Assembly: GCA_013824715.1 (NCBI GenBank) | Contig: PNOH01000024.1 | Span: 1-64,000, forward strand | Source: Odoribacter sp. | GTDB lineage: Bacteria; Bacteroidota; Bacteroidia; Bacteroidales; Prolixibacteraceae | Direction of reading: 5' to 3' | DNA length: 64,000 bases | Part shown: one piece after another, positions 52,103 to 61,422 of the stretch | How the letters are laid out: each line of letters starts with the position of its first letter | How positions within the stretch are numbered: the stretch's first letter is position 1 | Position numbers and translations under genes: made by a program | The notes under the pieces: generated by a model | Database searches by the model: none | What the model was told of the DNA's origin: nothing | The model's input: only the letters and a program-made list of their open reading frames with translations

Positions 52103-54526
52103 TTATCTCTTGTTTTTCAGGTACTTTTCGAAAAACTGGTCCTGTTCCCAAAGCAAATGGAGAATATTTTCCTTTGCCACGTAACTGTGAGCTTCTTTGG
52201 GCAGCAAAACCATGCGTGCCGGCGCTCCCAGGCCTTTCAATGCCTGAAAATACCGTTCGGTTTGCAGGGTAAATGTGCCCGGATTATTATCGGCTTCGCC
52301 ATGAACCAAAAGTATGGGAGTTTTCACCTTTTCAGCATTCATAAACGGCGACATCGTATTGTAAACATCAGTTGCTTCCCAGTAATTGCGTTGCTCGCGT
52401 TGAAACCCGAATGGGGTCAGGGTACGGTTGTATGCGCCGCTACGGGCAATCCCACAGGCAAACAGATTGCTGTGAGTCAACAGATTGGCTGTCATGAATG
52501 CCCCATACGAATGCCCGCCAACTGCAACCCGTTTGCGGTCAATATAACCCAGGGCATCTACAGCATCAATAGCAGCTTCGGCATTGGCGACCAACTGACT
52601 GATAAACGAATCGTTTGGCTCAGTTTTTCCCTCGCCAACAATCGGGAAGGCGGCATCATCCAATACCACATAGCCTTTGGTTACCCAATAAATAAAAGAT
52701 CCGTAACCGGGAAAAGTAAATTCGTTTGCGTTGACCGCTGTTTGTCCGGCGCTGTTTTTATCCTTGTATTCGGTTGGATATGCCCATATCAGTAATGGAA
52801 GTTTTTCTTTTTTGGCCTTATCGTAACCAACCGGAAGATACAAGGTTCCCGAAAGCTCTACCCCGTCTTTGCGTTGGTATTTAATCAGCGATTTCTCAAC
52901 ATTTTTAATGCTTTCGAACGGATTAGGGAATTGGGTTAATGGAATGAGGGAAATCTTCTTTTTCAGGTTTCGTAAGTAATAATTCGGATACTCCGATTTG
53001 GATTGGACCTGAACCAGGACCTCTCCTTTTTTCACATCAAGAATTGACATGATCCGTTCCATTTTACCGGTGTAGGCCGACTGATAGATCCGGTTAGTTT
53101 TCAGCGCTTTCACATTAAATTCATCAATGAAAGGGAACTGCCCATCTTTGGTGTATCCTGCACCTACCAGATAAGCATTATCCTTTTCGAGCAACAGGAC
53201 TTCACGACTATAGCTGTTTTTACGGGTTTCGAAATCACCCGGATCGGAATAAATATCCTGAGAATTACGGTTCGAAATAACCTTTGGCAATTGTGCGGGA
53301 TCAGACGGATTAATTAAATAAGTGCGGGTGTTGCGCGTATCGTACCAATTGTCGAACATCACTGCGGTAGTTTCGTTTCCCCAGATAATGCCGGCAAAAC
53401 GATCGGTTGTTTTTGCAAGGAGGGTTGGCTCTCCTGCAAATGGCGCTTCCCACTGGTAAACAGCATCGCGGTATTCAACTTTTGTTTCAGGATTACCATC
53501 ATCCAAAGCTTCAGCATAATACAAACCTGCTGGTTTATCGCTGCGCCAGTTCATGTTTCGTTTGCCTTTGCGCACAGCCATAAATCCTTTGGACAAAACT
53601 TCGCTTAAAGGAACTTCATTAACGAGTTTAATTTCTTTTCCGGCCAAATCATAAACCACGCTTTTCGAAGGAAACCGGTTAAATGGAACGATGTACGAAA
53701 AGGGTTTCTGAATGGTAGTAACCAGCAAATAATTTCCATCCGGAGAAAAACTTACATCCGAATACATGGCTTTTCCTTTAAACAAGGTTTCTGTCCCGTC
53801 CAGCCCGATCCGATATAATTCTGAAGTTACCAGGGTTTCGAAATTGGCTTCATCAGTTTTGTTCTTCAACATATCGGGATAGGTCCTGTTTTGTGCTTTT
53901 GAACCGTCGCTGGTTGAAATGATAGGCCCGGTCGGAATACTTTTTTTTGAATCGGTCAAAGCCGGACGGTTAGTAGAAATTGTATGAACAAGGAGGCTCC
54001 GGCTGTCTGAATACCAGATGAAAGGCCTGCCCGGATTGGCATTAAGCGGTTTTGACGACAATCTTGTTGCAGTAGCTGTTGCAACATCCAATACCCACAA
54101 TTCAACAGCAATGTCAGTTGTATTTGTAAAAGCCAGTTTTTTATCGTCGGGCGACCACCTTAGATTGGCGATTCGCGGTTTGGACGGCAAACCCTGAACC
54201 TGGACCGGATTTTGACCGGTAGTTTTGCGCACCTTCAGGTTATTAAAATAGGTCATTGCACTTGCAATATTCGTAACCGGATTAATCCGCAGGCCTCCCA
54301 ACTGCAATTCTTCCTGATTCAGGTCGTCGAGAGTTTTGTAGGTATTCTGCCAGGTAAAAACCATATACTCCTTTTTATCATCCATCATCACACCCGGGGC
54401 TTTTTCATAATCAACAAGTTCCAGAATTTCACGCGAAGGTTTCTGATAAGTCAGGTTTTCCTGTGCATTTGCTGAGGTGAAGGCAACAAACAAGGAACAT
54501 ATTCCAAAAATTATTTTTTTCATCAT
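52103..54526 (-). CDS. Prolyl oligopeptidase family (S9) serine peptidase, exported
   Basis: 807-residue exported serine peptidase. Signal peptide about 1-21 (ending SANAQ), beta-propeller N-terminal domain (WSPDDKKLAFTNT, FSPDGNYLLVTT), then an alpha/beta-hydrolase domain with the nucleophile elbow GGHSYGAFM (Ser673), the acid in LLVHGEADNNPG and the catalytic His in LLPKEAHSYVA. Relatives in Bacteroidota are periplasmic dipeptidyl or prolyl peptidases feeding peptide catabolism. The last bases lie beside the repeat region. No promoter match upstream. Confidence 0.93.
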   Translation of the reverse strand: MMKKIIFGICSLFVAFTSANAQENLTYQKPSREILELVDYEKAPGVMMDDKKEYMVFTWQNTYKTLDDLNQEELQLGGLRINPVTNIASAMTYFNNLKVRKTTGQNPVQVQGLPSKPRIANLRWSPDDKKLAFTNTTDIAVELWVLDVATATATRLSSKPLNANPGRPFIWYSDSRSLLVHTISTNRPALTDSKKSIPTGPIISTSDGSKAQNRTYPDMLKNKTDEANFETLVTSELYRIGLDGTETLFKGKAMYSDVSFSPDGNYLLVTTIQKPFSYIVPFNRFPSKSVVYDLAGKEIKLVNEVPLSEVLSKGFMAVRKGKRNMNWRSDKPAGLYYAEALDDGNPETKVEYRDAVYQWEAPFAGEPTLLAKTTDRFAGIIWGNETTAVMFDNWYDTRNTRTYLINPSDPAQLPKVISNRNSQDIYSDPGDFETRKNSYSREVLLLEKDNAYLVGAGYTKDGQFPFIDEFNVKALKTNRIYQSAYTGKMERIMSILDVKKGEVLVQVQSKSEYPNYYLRNLKKKISLIPLTQFPNPFESIKNVEKSLIKYQRKDGVELSGTLYLPVGYDKAKKEKLPLLIWAYPTEYKDKNSAGQTAVNANEFTFPGYGSFIYWVTKGYVVLDDAAFPIVGEGKTEPNDSFISQLVANAEAAIDAVDALGYIDRKRVAVGGHSYGAFMTANLLTHSNLFACGIARSGAYNRTLTPFGFQREQRNYWEATDVYNTMSPFMNAEKVKTPILLVHGEADNNPGTFTLQTERYFQALKGLGAPARMVLLPKEAHSYVAKENILHLLWEQDQFFEKYLKNKR

Positions 54527-54720
54527 TGGTTAATTAGGTTAATATTTTCGTATATCTTTTGTATCGCATCAAATGAAATCTGTCCCGCAGCTACACGCAG
54601 GGCTGGAGTTTCCCGATGAACTTCCTACGAAGAGTTGCACATTAAATTACTAATTTCCAGTCAACGAAGCTGAAACCCCCGACTTGCCGGGTAGTTTGCT
54701 GTTATTATATGCTGCCAATA

Positions 54721-55971
54721 TTATCTTTGTATTATTAGTTCTTGTTTTTCTGACCATTCTTTGGATTTGATTACAACCATATAAATCCCGTTGTGTAAAT
54801 CACCGATATTAATTTGTTGCTGATTTTGTTGAAGTGTTTCTGAACTGATTAATACCCCCATTACATTGTAAATATTTAATGTCAATTCAGCATTGTTTGT
54901 GTTGCTAATATTCAGATTGACAAAATCAGAAGCAGGATTCGGGTAGATATTTAAATGTGTGTTTACTATATTTTCTTCTATAGCAGTAACTTCTTTTGCT
55001 TTCAGAATTACACCAAACTGACCAACAACATAACCCTCATTAGCATTGGTAAAATAAACTGACCGGAACTTATCTAATGTTCCACCTGCAAGTGCTGTCC
55101 AGTTTGTTCCGCCATTGATTGTTTTTAGAATTGTTCCACCACCACCAACAGCGTAACCAGTATTGGCATCGGTGAAATAAACCGAATATAAATGATTAGG
55201 AATCGTTCCGGTTGGTTGTGCTATCCAGTTTGTTCCGCCATTGATTGTTTTTAGAATTGTTCCACTCATACCAGCTTCGCCAACAATATAACCAGTATTG
55301 GCATCAGTGAAATAAATCGAATATAAGGCCAAATCAACTGGTTTTGTCACAGCTGTTTGTGTTGTCCAGTTTGTTCCGCCATTAGTTGTTTTTAGAATTA
55401 TTTGTCCACCACCACCACCACCAATAGCGTAACCGGTATTAGCATCTGTGAAATAAACAGAATATAATTCAATTGACGATCCACTTGATTGCACTGTCCA
55501 GTTTGTTCCGCCATTGATTGTTTTTAGAATTGTTCCTCCACGACCAACAGCGTAACCCGTATTAGCATCAGTGAAATAAACTGAATTTAATTGATTAGTT
55601 GTTGCTCCTATTTGTTCTGTCCAAGTTGTTCCGCCATTAGTTGTTTTCAGAATCATTTGACTAGGGGAACCATCACCACCTACAGCGTAACCCGTAATGG
55701 CATCGGGGAAATAAACTGAAAATAAAGTGAAATAAACTTGATATAAAGTATGAATATTGCTTGTTTGTGGTGCCCAGCTTGTTCCACCATTAATTGTTTT
55801 TAGAATTATTTGTCCATTAGAACTACCGCCAACAGCATAACCCGTATTAGTTGAAGTGAAATAAACTGAATATAAATCGTTTATAGTTCCACTTGTTAGT
55901 CGTGACCACTGTGCATCTGCCTTAATTATCATTGCAATTAAAACTACTAGAATAATGGTTATTTTTTTCAT
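54721..55971 (-). CDS. T9SS-exported Ycf48/BNR-like propeller protein
   Basis: 416-residue secreted protein. Signal peptide about 1-20, then six to seven near-identical blades with the core VYFTDANTGYAVGGGG, TILKTINGGTNWT, as in Ycf48-like/sialidase-type propellers. The C-terminus is a type IX sorting tail (IYPNPASDFVNLNI ... GDLHNGIYMVVIK ... QELIIQR). The blades are so alike at the DNA level (words such as TTGTTCCGCCATT recur every ~125-145 bp) that recent duplication or gene conversion is likely. Base composition appears more AT-rich than the genes on either side. Function unknown. Confidence 0.9.
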   Translation of the reverse strand: MKKITIILVVLIAMIIKADAQWSRLTSGTINDLYSVYFTSTNTGYAVGGSSNGQIILKTINGGTSWAPQTSNIHTLYQVYFTLFSVYFPDAITGYAVGGDGSPSQMILKTTNGGTTWTEQIGATTNQLNSVYFTDANTGYAVGRGGTILKTINGGTNWTVQSSGSSIELYSVYFTDANTGYAIGGGGGGQIILKTTNGGTNWTTQTAVTKPVDLALYSIYFTDANTGYIVGEAGMSGTILKTINGGTNWIAQPTGTIPNHLYSVYFTDANTGYAVGGGGTILKTINGGTNWTALAGGTLDKFRSVYFTNANEGYVVGQFGVILKAKEVTAIEENIVNTHLNIYPNPASDFVNLNISNTNNAELTLNIYNVMGVLISSETLQQNQQQINIGDLHNGIYMVVIKSKEWSEKQELIIQR

Positions 55972-56237
55972 TTGATTTTTGCCAGTGTTTATAGTGCTGA
56001 CTCCGCACTTTTAATTACTATTTTATCAGTTTATCAAGTTATTGTTGTGATTAAGTCTTTTGGTTGCATATAACTTACAAATATCAGGTAATTTTAATCA
56101 TTGGAAGGGAAAAAAGCAAGAAAAAAGAATAAGGAAACCCATCAGGCCAATACATTCAAAATTAGGTGAATTGGTCTGAATTTATCAGACAAATAAGTAA
56201 GTTAGCGGCCATTTATAAACAAAACCCATCAAGAAAC

Positions 56238-56954
56238 ATGATTACTAAAACATTAAAGATTTTCGGATTTACCATTTTGGCATTTTTTTGCTTAATTGTC
56301 CTGTATTTTTGTTTTTCAGTAATCTTCTCAATTGTACCTGTAAATGGAAATATTGAGAAAGATAAAGATGTTGTAATCTTTGTACGAACAAATGGAGTCC
56401 ACACTGAGTTAGTATTACCAATCCGATTCGATTCAATAGATTGGAGTACGAAAGTTAAATTCAGTAATACAAAAGGCAATGATACAGTAATGAATTATGT
56501 TGCATTTGGTTGGGGAGATAAAGGCTTTTATTTAAATACTCCTAATTGGTCTGATTTGAAATTTAGTACTGCTTTTAATGCAACGTTTGGATTAGGTGAA
56601 TCTGCTATGCATGTTACCTATTATAAGAGTGTTTCTGAGACAAGAACATCTCTAAGAATAGAGATAAGTAAACGACAATATTATCAGTTAATAAAATATA
56701 TCCAAAATAGCTTTGAAAAAACTGAAAAAGGTGGTTTTATTTATATAAAGACTGATAAGGTCTATTGTAAAAATGATGCCTTTTATGAAGGAACTGGTTA
56801 TTTTTCTTTGTTTAATACCTGTAATACATGGACAAACAAAGGGCTGAAAATATGTGAACAAAGAGCTTGTTTGTGGACACCTTATGATAAGGGAATATTT
56901 TATCAATATAGCAATAAAAAAAAACAGAAGGAAGATTTAAATCGCAATGAATGA
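56238..56954 (+). CDS. DUF2459 (TIGR02117) family protein
   Basis: 238-residue membrane-anchored protein. One hydrophobic segment (about 9-30) precedes the DUF2459 domain with the family motif TNGVHTELVLPI, then NYVAFGWGDKGFYLNTPNW, GESAMHVTYY and a C-terminal NTCNTWTNKGLK containing a Cys that could be catalytic. Some members are linked by annotation to peptidase- or urease-like folds, but the function is unknown. I set the start at 56238 (MITKTLKIF), directly before the hydrophobic stretch. The coding sequence is strikingly AT-rich (one sampled 60-base row has only 16 G/C), suggesting transfer. Confidence 0.82.
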   Translation: MITKTLKIFGFTILAFFCLIVLYFCFSVIFSIVPVNGNIEKDKDVVIFVRTNGVHTELVLPIRFDSIDWSTKVKFSNTKGNDTVMNYVAFGWGDKGFYLNTPNWSDLKFSTAFNATFGLGESAMHVTYYKSVSETRTSLRIEISKRQYYQLIKYIQNSFEKTEKGGFIYIKTDKVYCKNDAFYEGTGYFSLFNTCNTWTNKGLKICEQRACLWTPYDKGIFYQYSNKKKQKEDLNRNE

Positions 56955-56969
56955 AAAAGCAGAAAAAGA

Positions 56970-57012
56970 ATTCGGACATGCATAAGTACCAAATACTTGT
57001 GCATGCACGAAT
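56970..57012. repeat. Long hairpin between convergent genes
   Basis: ATTCG, a 2-base mismatch, then CATGCATAAGT pair with ACTTGTGCATG, two bases, CGAAT across a 7-nt loop, with one G-T wobble. It may end transcription from one or both sides, although U-runs are weak. Confidence 0.65.
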
Positions 57013-57035
57013 GGTATTCTAACCGAAACTCTTTT

Positions 57036-58982
57036 CTAAAATGTCTTTTTAGGCTCAATCCCGAAGGTGAATCCGGCTTTAACACGTTCAATCAATTCAG
57101 GTAAAATATCCTGATATTCGCCGCAAATACCAAAGTCGGCATTGTGGAAGATGTTTGCTTTCGGATTGTGGTCAATGGCGATTACTTTTTCAGCTTCTTT
57201 CATGCCGGCAACATGCTGAATTGCTCCTGAAATACCTACGGCAACATATACTTTTGGGCGAATGGTTTTACCTGTTTGTCCTACCTGGCGTGCATACTCG
57301 GCAACACCTTCGTCAACAACCGGACGGCTGCATGCCCATTCAGCATTAACTCCCTGACTTTTTAATGCTTCGGCAAGAGCTTTGATAAGACCCAGATTAT
57401 CGTTTGTTGTACCTCTTCCACCCGAAATGATGATGTCGGCCTCGAAAAGATTTTGAAGTCCGCCTCCACCCCTAACTGTTTTCAAAATTTCAACAACAAA
57501 ATCCTGATCTTTCAGTACTGGATTGAAAGTTGAAACTATGCCCTGTTTTCCCTCTACACGTTCAGGAACTTCAAATGTACCTGCCCGTGCTGTTGAAACC
57601 TGCGGACAAACAAAGCCAAGAATAGTGGCCAGTTTACTTTCGCCATAAGTCGGACGCCTCGATTCAAGGATATGCGTATAAATTACTTTTTCTTTTTTAT
57701 TGATGTACTCTCCAATTTCAAGCCCGGTACAATCTGCGGTTACCCCGCTATCGGTTTTCATGCCAATACGCGGAGCCAATTCCCGTCCGGAGGTAGTTGC
57801 AGCAAATAGTGCAATTTCCGGTTTTCTGACTTTAATGACCTGTTCGAAAATGGATGAAAATGGAAGAACCAGATATTCTTCCAGTTTCTCATCATCAACC
57901 AGAATAACTTCATCCGAACCATGTTCAATCAGTATCCGGGCCAAAGGCTGAACATTTTTTCCGATAATTAAGGTCATTACTTTGGTGTCGTTGCCCAACT
58001 GATTGGCCAGGCGCCTGGCCGGAGTTAACAACTCAAGCGACGGACGGGAAACATTGCCATTGGTTATTTCAGCCCAGGTAATAATTCCCCTTGCCCCGTT
58101 GCGGAAGTCTTTTTCAGGAAAATCGGGACGTTCGCTATCTTTTTTTGCGATAGCCTCCTTCTTCTCCATCACATTTCCACCTTTTTTCAGGTTCGCGATT
58201 AAACTATCAACCAAAGAAGCTTCATTATGACCCTCTGACATCGTTATTGGCGGACGTTCACTGACCATATTCACCACCTTTGCCACAATAGTCGGTGAAC
58301 CGCTGATCCCGATTTTCTCGGTTCCAAGGCCAATATCATCAATTCCGAAAGTTGTAATTTTCAGGTTGCGGGCCTTGATGGCTCCGCTTAATGATGGTTT
58401 ACGCGGAGGAATTCCGGTTGGAGTTAAAGAAATTACACATGGCATGGGTAATTTCATCATTTGATATCCGCCTTCAATAATCCTTTTTGCAATGACATTG
58501 CCCGAACCATCAGCTTTTACGCTCTCAACAAAAGTAGCTTGCGGAATTCCGATGGCCTCCGCAACCTGCGATGGAACGTGTGCAGTATCGCCATCGCTGG
58601 TTTGGCGTCCAGCTAAAATAATGTAAGGTTCTTTCGAATCTTTAGTAAAACCAAGATGTTTCAGCATCGTTGAAATTGCCAAACCTGTGGCATAAGTATC
58701 GCTTCCTCCCAACTTCCGGTCCGATAGCAGGTAAGCTTCGTCGTAACCCATCGAAATAGCCGTCCTAAGGGCCGTTTCAAACGAACCCGGCCCCATGGAG
58801 CAAACAATCAGTTTTGCGTCAGGATTTTGTTTTTTTAGTTGTAAGCCTGCTTCCAGTCCGAATGTGCAATCGATATTGATGATTGATTTCGCTTTGGTCC
58901 GGTCCATCAGCCCATCTTCACCCATTCGCATTTCGCTGGGTACCGGGACTTGTTTGATTAAAGTTATTATCGTTAAAGCCAT
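57036..58982 (-). CDS. Fused electron-transfer flavoprotein, beta plus alpha subunit (EtfBA)
   Basis: One 648-residue polypeptide covering both ETF subunits. Residues about 1-270 are EtfB (VCSMGPGSFETALRTAISMG, GRQTSDGDTAHVPSQVAEAIG). Residues about 295-648 are EtfA, with the FAD-binding C-terminal block SGGRGTTND, GVAEYARQVGQTGKTIRPKV, VGISGAIQHVAGM and AIDHNPKANIF. A short Lys/Glu-rich linker joins them (about 275-295). It carries electrons from acyl-CoA-type dehydrogenases to ETF-quinone oxidoreductase, whose gene lies 21 bp upstream in the same operon. The subunits are usually separate genes; the join here is inside one long uninterrupted frame. Confidence 0.9.
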   Translation of the reverse strand: MALTIITLIKQVPVPSEMRMGEDGLMDRTKAKSIINIDCTFGLEAGLQLKKQNPDAKLIVCSMGPGSFETALRTAISMGYDEAYLLSDRKLGGSDTYATGLAISTMLKHLGFTKDSKEPYIILAGRQTSDGDTAHVPSQVAEAIGIPQATFVESVKADGSGNVIAKRIIEGGYQMMKLPMPCVISLTPTGIPPRKPSLSGAIKARNLKITTFGIDDIGLGTEKIGISGSPTIVAKVVNMVSERPPITMSEGHNEASLVDSLIANLKKGGNVMEKKEAIAKKDSERPDFPEKDFRNGARGIITWAEITNGNVSRPSLELLTPARRLANQLGNDTKVMTLIIGKNVQPLARILIEHGSDEVILVDDEKLEEYLVLPFSSIFEQVIKVRKPEIALFAATTSGRELAPRIGMKTDSGVTADCTGLEIGEYINKKEKVIYTHILESRRPTYGESKLATILGFVCPQVSTARAGTFEVPERVEGKQGIVSTFNPVLKDQDFVVEILKTVRGGGGLQNLFEADIIISGGRGTTNDNLGLIKALAEALKSQGVNAEWACSRPVVDEGVAEYARQVGQTGKTIRPKVYVAVGISGAIQHVAGMKEAEKVIAIDHNPKANIFHNADFGICGEYQDILPELIERVKAGFTFGIEPKKTF

Positions 58983-59003
58983 TGTTATTTTCTCATTTAA
59001 TTG

Positions 59004-60659
59004 TTACATATTTTGAAAATCCGGGCCATTGCCACCATTGGGTACCACCCAGGTAATCCGTTCTCCCGGGGTTTTTATGTCGCAGGTTTTGCAGTGCATA
59101 CAGTTTTCAGCATGAATCCGAAGTTCTTTTTTACCGTCTTTATTAGTGTGAAGTTCATAAACTTCCGACGAACAAAAGAATTGCTCGGGAGCCCCATATT
59201 CTTCAATGTTAATGGCATTGAATTTCTCCTGATCGTGAATATGAAGGTGTACAACCTGTTGTTCGTCATGATAAACTCCTGAATGGTAAATATCGGTTGC
59301 TTTGTCGAATGTCAGCACTTTGTCGAACTCCAGCTTACCTTTAAACCGTTCCCTGAAAGGTTTCTTTTTAAGTTCGCTCACTTTTGAGGTTGTCTCATGG
59401 TCGGCATGAGTTCTCAGTCTGCCAAAGAAACCAGCCCCACCGGATATTAATTGAGTTCCAAAATGCAATCCCCCAATAATCAGCCCTTTTGCAAATCCCT
59501 GCCTGGTATTTCGGACAACATGCATTTCATTATGAATAAAACTGGCTTTCATCAAAACCTCGTATTGCTGAAGGCTTTTTTCCGAACAGTCATTATTAAT
59601 CAAAGCATTGGCAGCAGTTTGCGCGGCCAGCATTCCGGATTTGATTGCCAAATGTGTGCCTTTTAGTGCAGGCATAGTTACCAAACCCGCGCTGTCGCCG
59701 ACAATTAAAGCATGGTCAACATACAATTTGGGAACAGCATAATAACCTCCTTCGGGAAGTGTTTTGGCGCCATATTCCAGTAATTTACCACCTTTTAAAA
59801 TCCTGGAAACTAATGAAGTGGTTTTCCATACCTGCATGGCGTCATGAACATCGAAAGACGGATCTTTATAATCGAGTCCAACAACAAGTCCAACTGCTAC
59901 TTTATTATCGTTTAATCCATAAATGAAACCTCCGCCAAATTCATCGTTATTGAGCGGATAGCCCATGGTATGGTAAATCTGGCCAGCCTCAATATTACCT
60001 TGGGGCACCGACCATAATTCCTTGCAACCTAAAGAGTAAATCTGCTCGTTCCGGTCTTTGCTCAGGTTGAATTTTTTAATCAGCATTTTGGCCAGGCTGC
60101 CACGCGTTCCTTCAGCAAAAACGGTGATTTTGGCTTCAATGCTGGTTCCTGCCTGAAAGTTTTCCAACTGATGGCCATGATGGTCCAAACCCGTATCTTT
60201 GGTTTTGGCCCCGGTTACTTTTCCGTCTTTGTACAAAATCTCATCTACAGCAAAACCGGTATATATTTCAACGCCCTTCTCCTGGGCTTTAACTGCCAAA
60301 TACTTGCATATCTGCCCCAGCGAAGCGGTGTAATTGCCTATATTATTCATATATGGAATGTGAAATGGCAAAGCCAGGTGGCCATTTTCGCTCAGTAATA
60401 CAGTGTTGTCCTTAATCACTTTTGCATTGAAAGGAATTTCTGAAATATCAACTTCAGGCAATAGTTCTTTAAATACTTCAGGCTTAATTACTGCACCCGA
60501 AATAATATGGCTTCCGATTGAACTACCTTTTTCGATTAGCAAAATCCGTTGGCCCTGACCTTTTTGTTTTAAAGTATCAGCCAAATGGATAGCTGTAGCT
60601 AAGCCGGCAGGCCCACCTCCGATTATTAACACATCTGTTGATACAGTATCATTATTCAT
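59004..60659 (-). CDS. Electron-transfer flavoprotein-quinone oxidoreductase
   Basis: 551-residue membrane-associated flavoprotein passing electrons from reduced ETF to (mena)quinone. FAD-binding start DVLIIGGGPAGLATAIHLAD, membrane/quinone region GDSAGLVTMPALKGTHLAIK, and the C-terminal [4Fe-4S] ferredoxin-like domain HAENCMHCKTCDIKTPGERI with TWVVPNGGNGPDFQ. All three Cys of the C-x2-C-x2-C motif are seen in the tail; a fourth ligand earlier (about Cys501 in FFCSSEVYEL) is likely. It heads the operon with the fused EtfBA and has a good promoter. Confidence 0.95.
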   Translation of the reverse strand: MNNDTVSTDVLIIGGGPAGLATAIHLADTLKQKGQGQRILLIEKGSSIGSHIISGAVIKPEVFKELLPEVDISEIPFNAKVIKDNTVLLSENGHLALPFHIPYMNNIGNYTASLGQICKYLAVKAQEKGVEIYTGFAVDEILYKDGKVTGAKTKDTGLDHHGHQLENFQAGTSIEAKITVFAEGTRGSLAKMLIKKFNLSKDRNEQIYSLGCKELWSVPQGNIEAGQIYHTMGYPLNNDEFGGGFIYGLNDNKVAVGLVVGLDYKDPSFDVHDAMQVWKTTSLVSRILKGGKLLEYGAKTLPEGGYYAVPKLYVDHALIVGDSAGLVTMPALKGTHLAIKSGMLAAQTAANALINNDCSEKSLQQYEVLMKASFIHNEMHVVRNTRQGFAKGLIIGGLHFGTQLISGGAGFFGRLRTHADHETTSKVSELKKKPFRERFKGKLEFDKVLTFDKATDIYHSGVYHDEQQVVHLHIHDQEKFNAINIEEYGAPEQFFCSSEVYELHTNKDGKKELRIHAENCMHCKTCDIKTPGERITWVVPNGGNGPDFQNM

Positions 60660-60753
60660 TTTATGCCCTCCCGTAAATGTTTTGTTGAGTTCTAAAAATT
60701 GAGTTATTCTTCTTTGAAATTATAAATACAGTAGTATTTTTTGAAAATCGCTG

Positions 60754-60784
60754 CAAACTTACAAAATAGTACCCAGTATGACCA
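60754..60784 (-). promoter_or_regulatory. Promoter of the ETF-QO/EtfBA operon
   Basis: Minus strand: -33 TTG (60784-60782), 20-nt spacer, -7 TAAGTTTG (60761-60754). Predicted start near 60747, about 88 nt before the ATG. Confidence 0.65.
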
Positions 60785-60878
60785 ATAAAAACAACGATGT
60801 AATCACATGATTTTTGTCTCATTTTGATAGATCTAGTTGTCGGAAACTTTATATTAGCACTTTAATAAAACTATCCAA

Positions 60879-61394
60879 ATGAAAAGAAGCTTATTACTCT
60901 TAACACTGGTTTTGATCTGCTTTTATCCTTCAGGTGAGGCCCAAAATAATCTTTCAACGGTTAATGATCTTAAAACGAAGCAGGCAGGTACAAAAACCAG
61001 CCAGAAAATTTTCGTCAAACATGCTGATCAATGTTTAGCTTTAATTGAACAGGCGGCAAAGAAAATATCCATAAAAGGAGTTGCCATTGTTGCATATCTG
61101 CCAGGCGATGTAACTGAAACCTGGATTTCGAAAATGAAAGTAGTTGGGAATTTAACCAGTGGTAAGGCCAACCTACTTGGCATTGCCTATACCAAAGCCT
61201 CGGAAATGGCAGATACTCATCGGGATAGCGGGAGCAAAATCCGGGAAATCTATTCAGGGGAACTGGGATACAAAGGCGGACTAATCAAAAAAGTAAACTC
61301 CGGTTATATTCTGGCTGTTTTTTCAGGCGGAAGCGGTGAACAGGATTTGGAAGTTGCCAAAATAGGACTGGACTGGCTCAGTAAATATTATTAG
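60879..61394 (+). CDS. Exported GlcG/HbpS-like (DUF336) protein
   Basis: 171-residue exported protein: signal peptide about 1-21 (ending GEAQ) followed by a GlcG/HbpS-type domain with VAIVAYLPGDVTETWISKMK, SGKANLLGIAYTKASEMA and the glycine-rich closing segment GYILAVFSGGSGEQDLEVAKIGLDWL. HbpS-like members bind haem outside the cell. No clear haem-ligand His can be pointed out here, so binding is inferred from the family only. Divergent from the ETF operon. Confidence 0.8.
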   Translation: MKRSLLLLTLVLICFYPSGEAQNNLSTVNDLKTKQAGTKTSQKIFVKHADQCLALIEQAAKKISIKGVAIVAYLPGDVTETWISKMKVVGNLTSGKANLLGIAYTKASEMADTHRDSGSKIREIYSGELGYKGGLIKKVNSGYILAVFSGGSGEQDLEVAKIGLDWLSKYY

Positions 61395-61422
61395 CATATT
61401 TGGTTTCACATCAGTCAATTAA

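Noticed and set aside
52070-52795. A 241-codon plus-strand frame inside the S9 peptidase gene
   Set aside because: It lies entirely opposite the well-supported peptidase coding strand, with no domain or signal; it is a shadow frame.
55090-55830. Regularly spaced near-identical segments that look like a CRISPR array
   Set aside because: The period is about 125-145 bp, not ~60-75, and the segments lie in frame within a propeller gene as repeated blades.
59096-59290. Short open frame inside the ETF-QO gene near the ferredoxin domain
   Set aside because: It reads the same DNA in another frame on the same strand and has no independent support.
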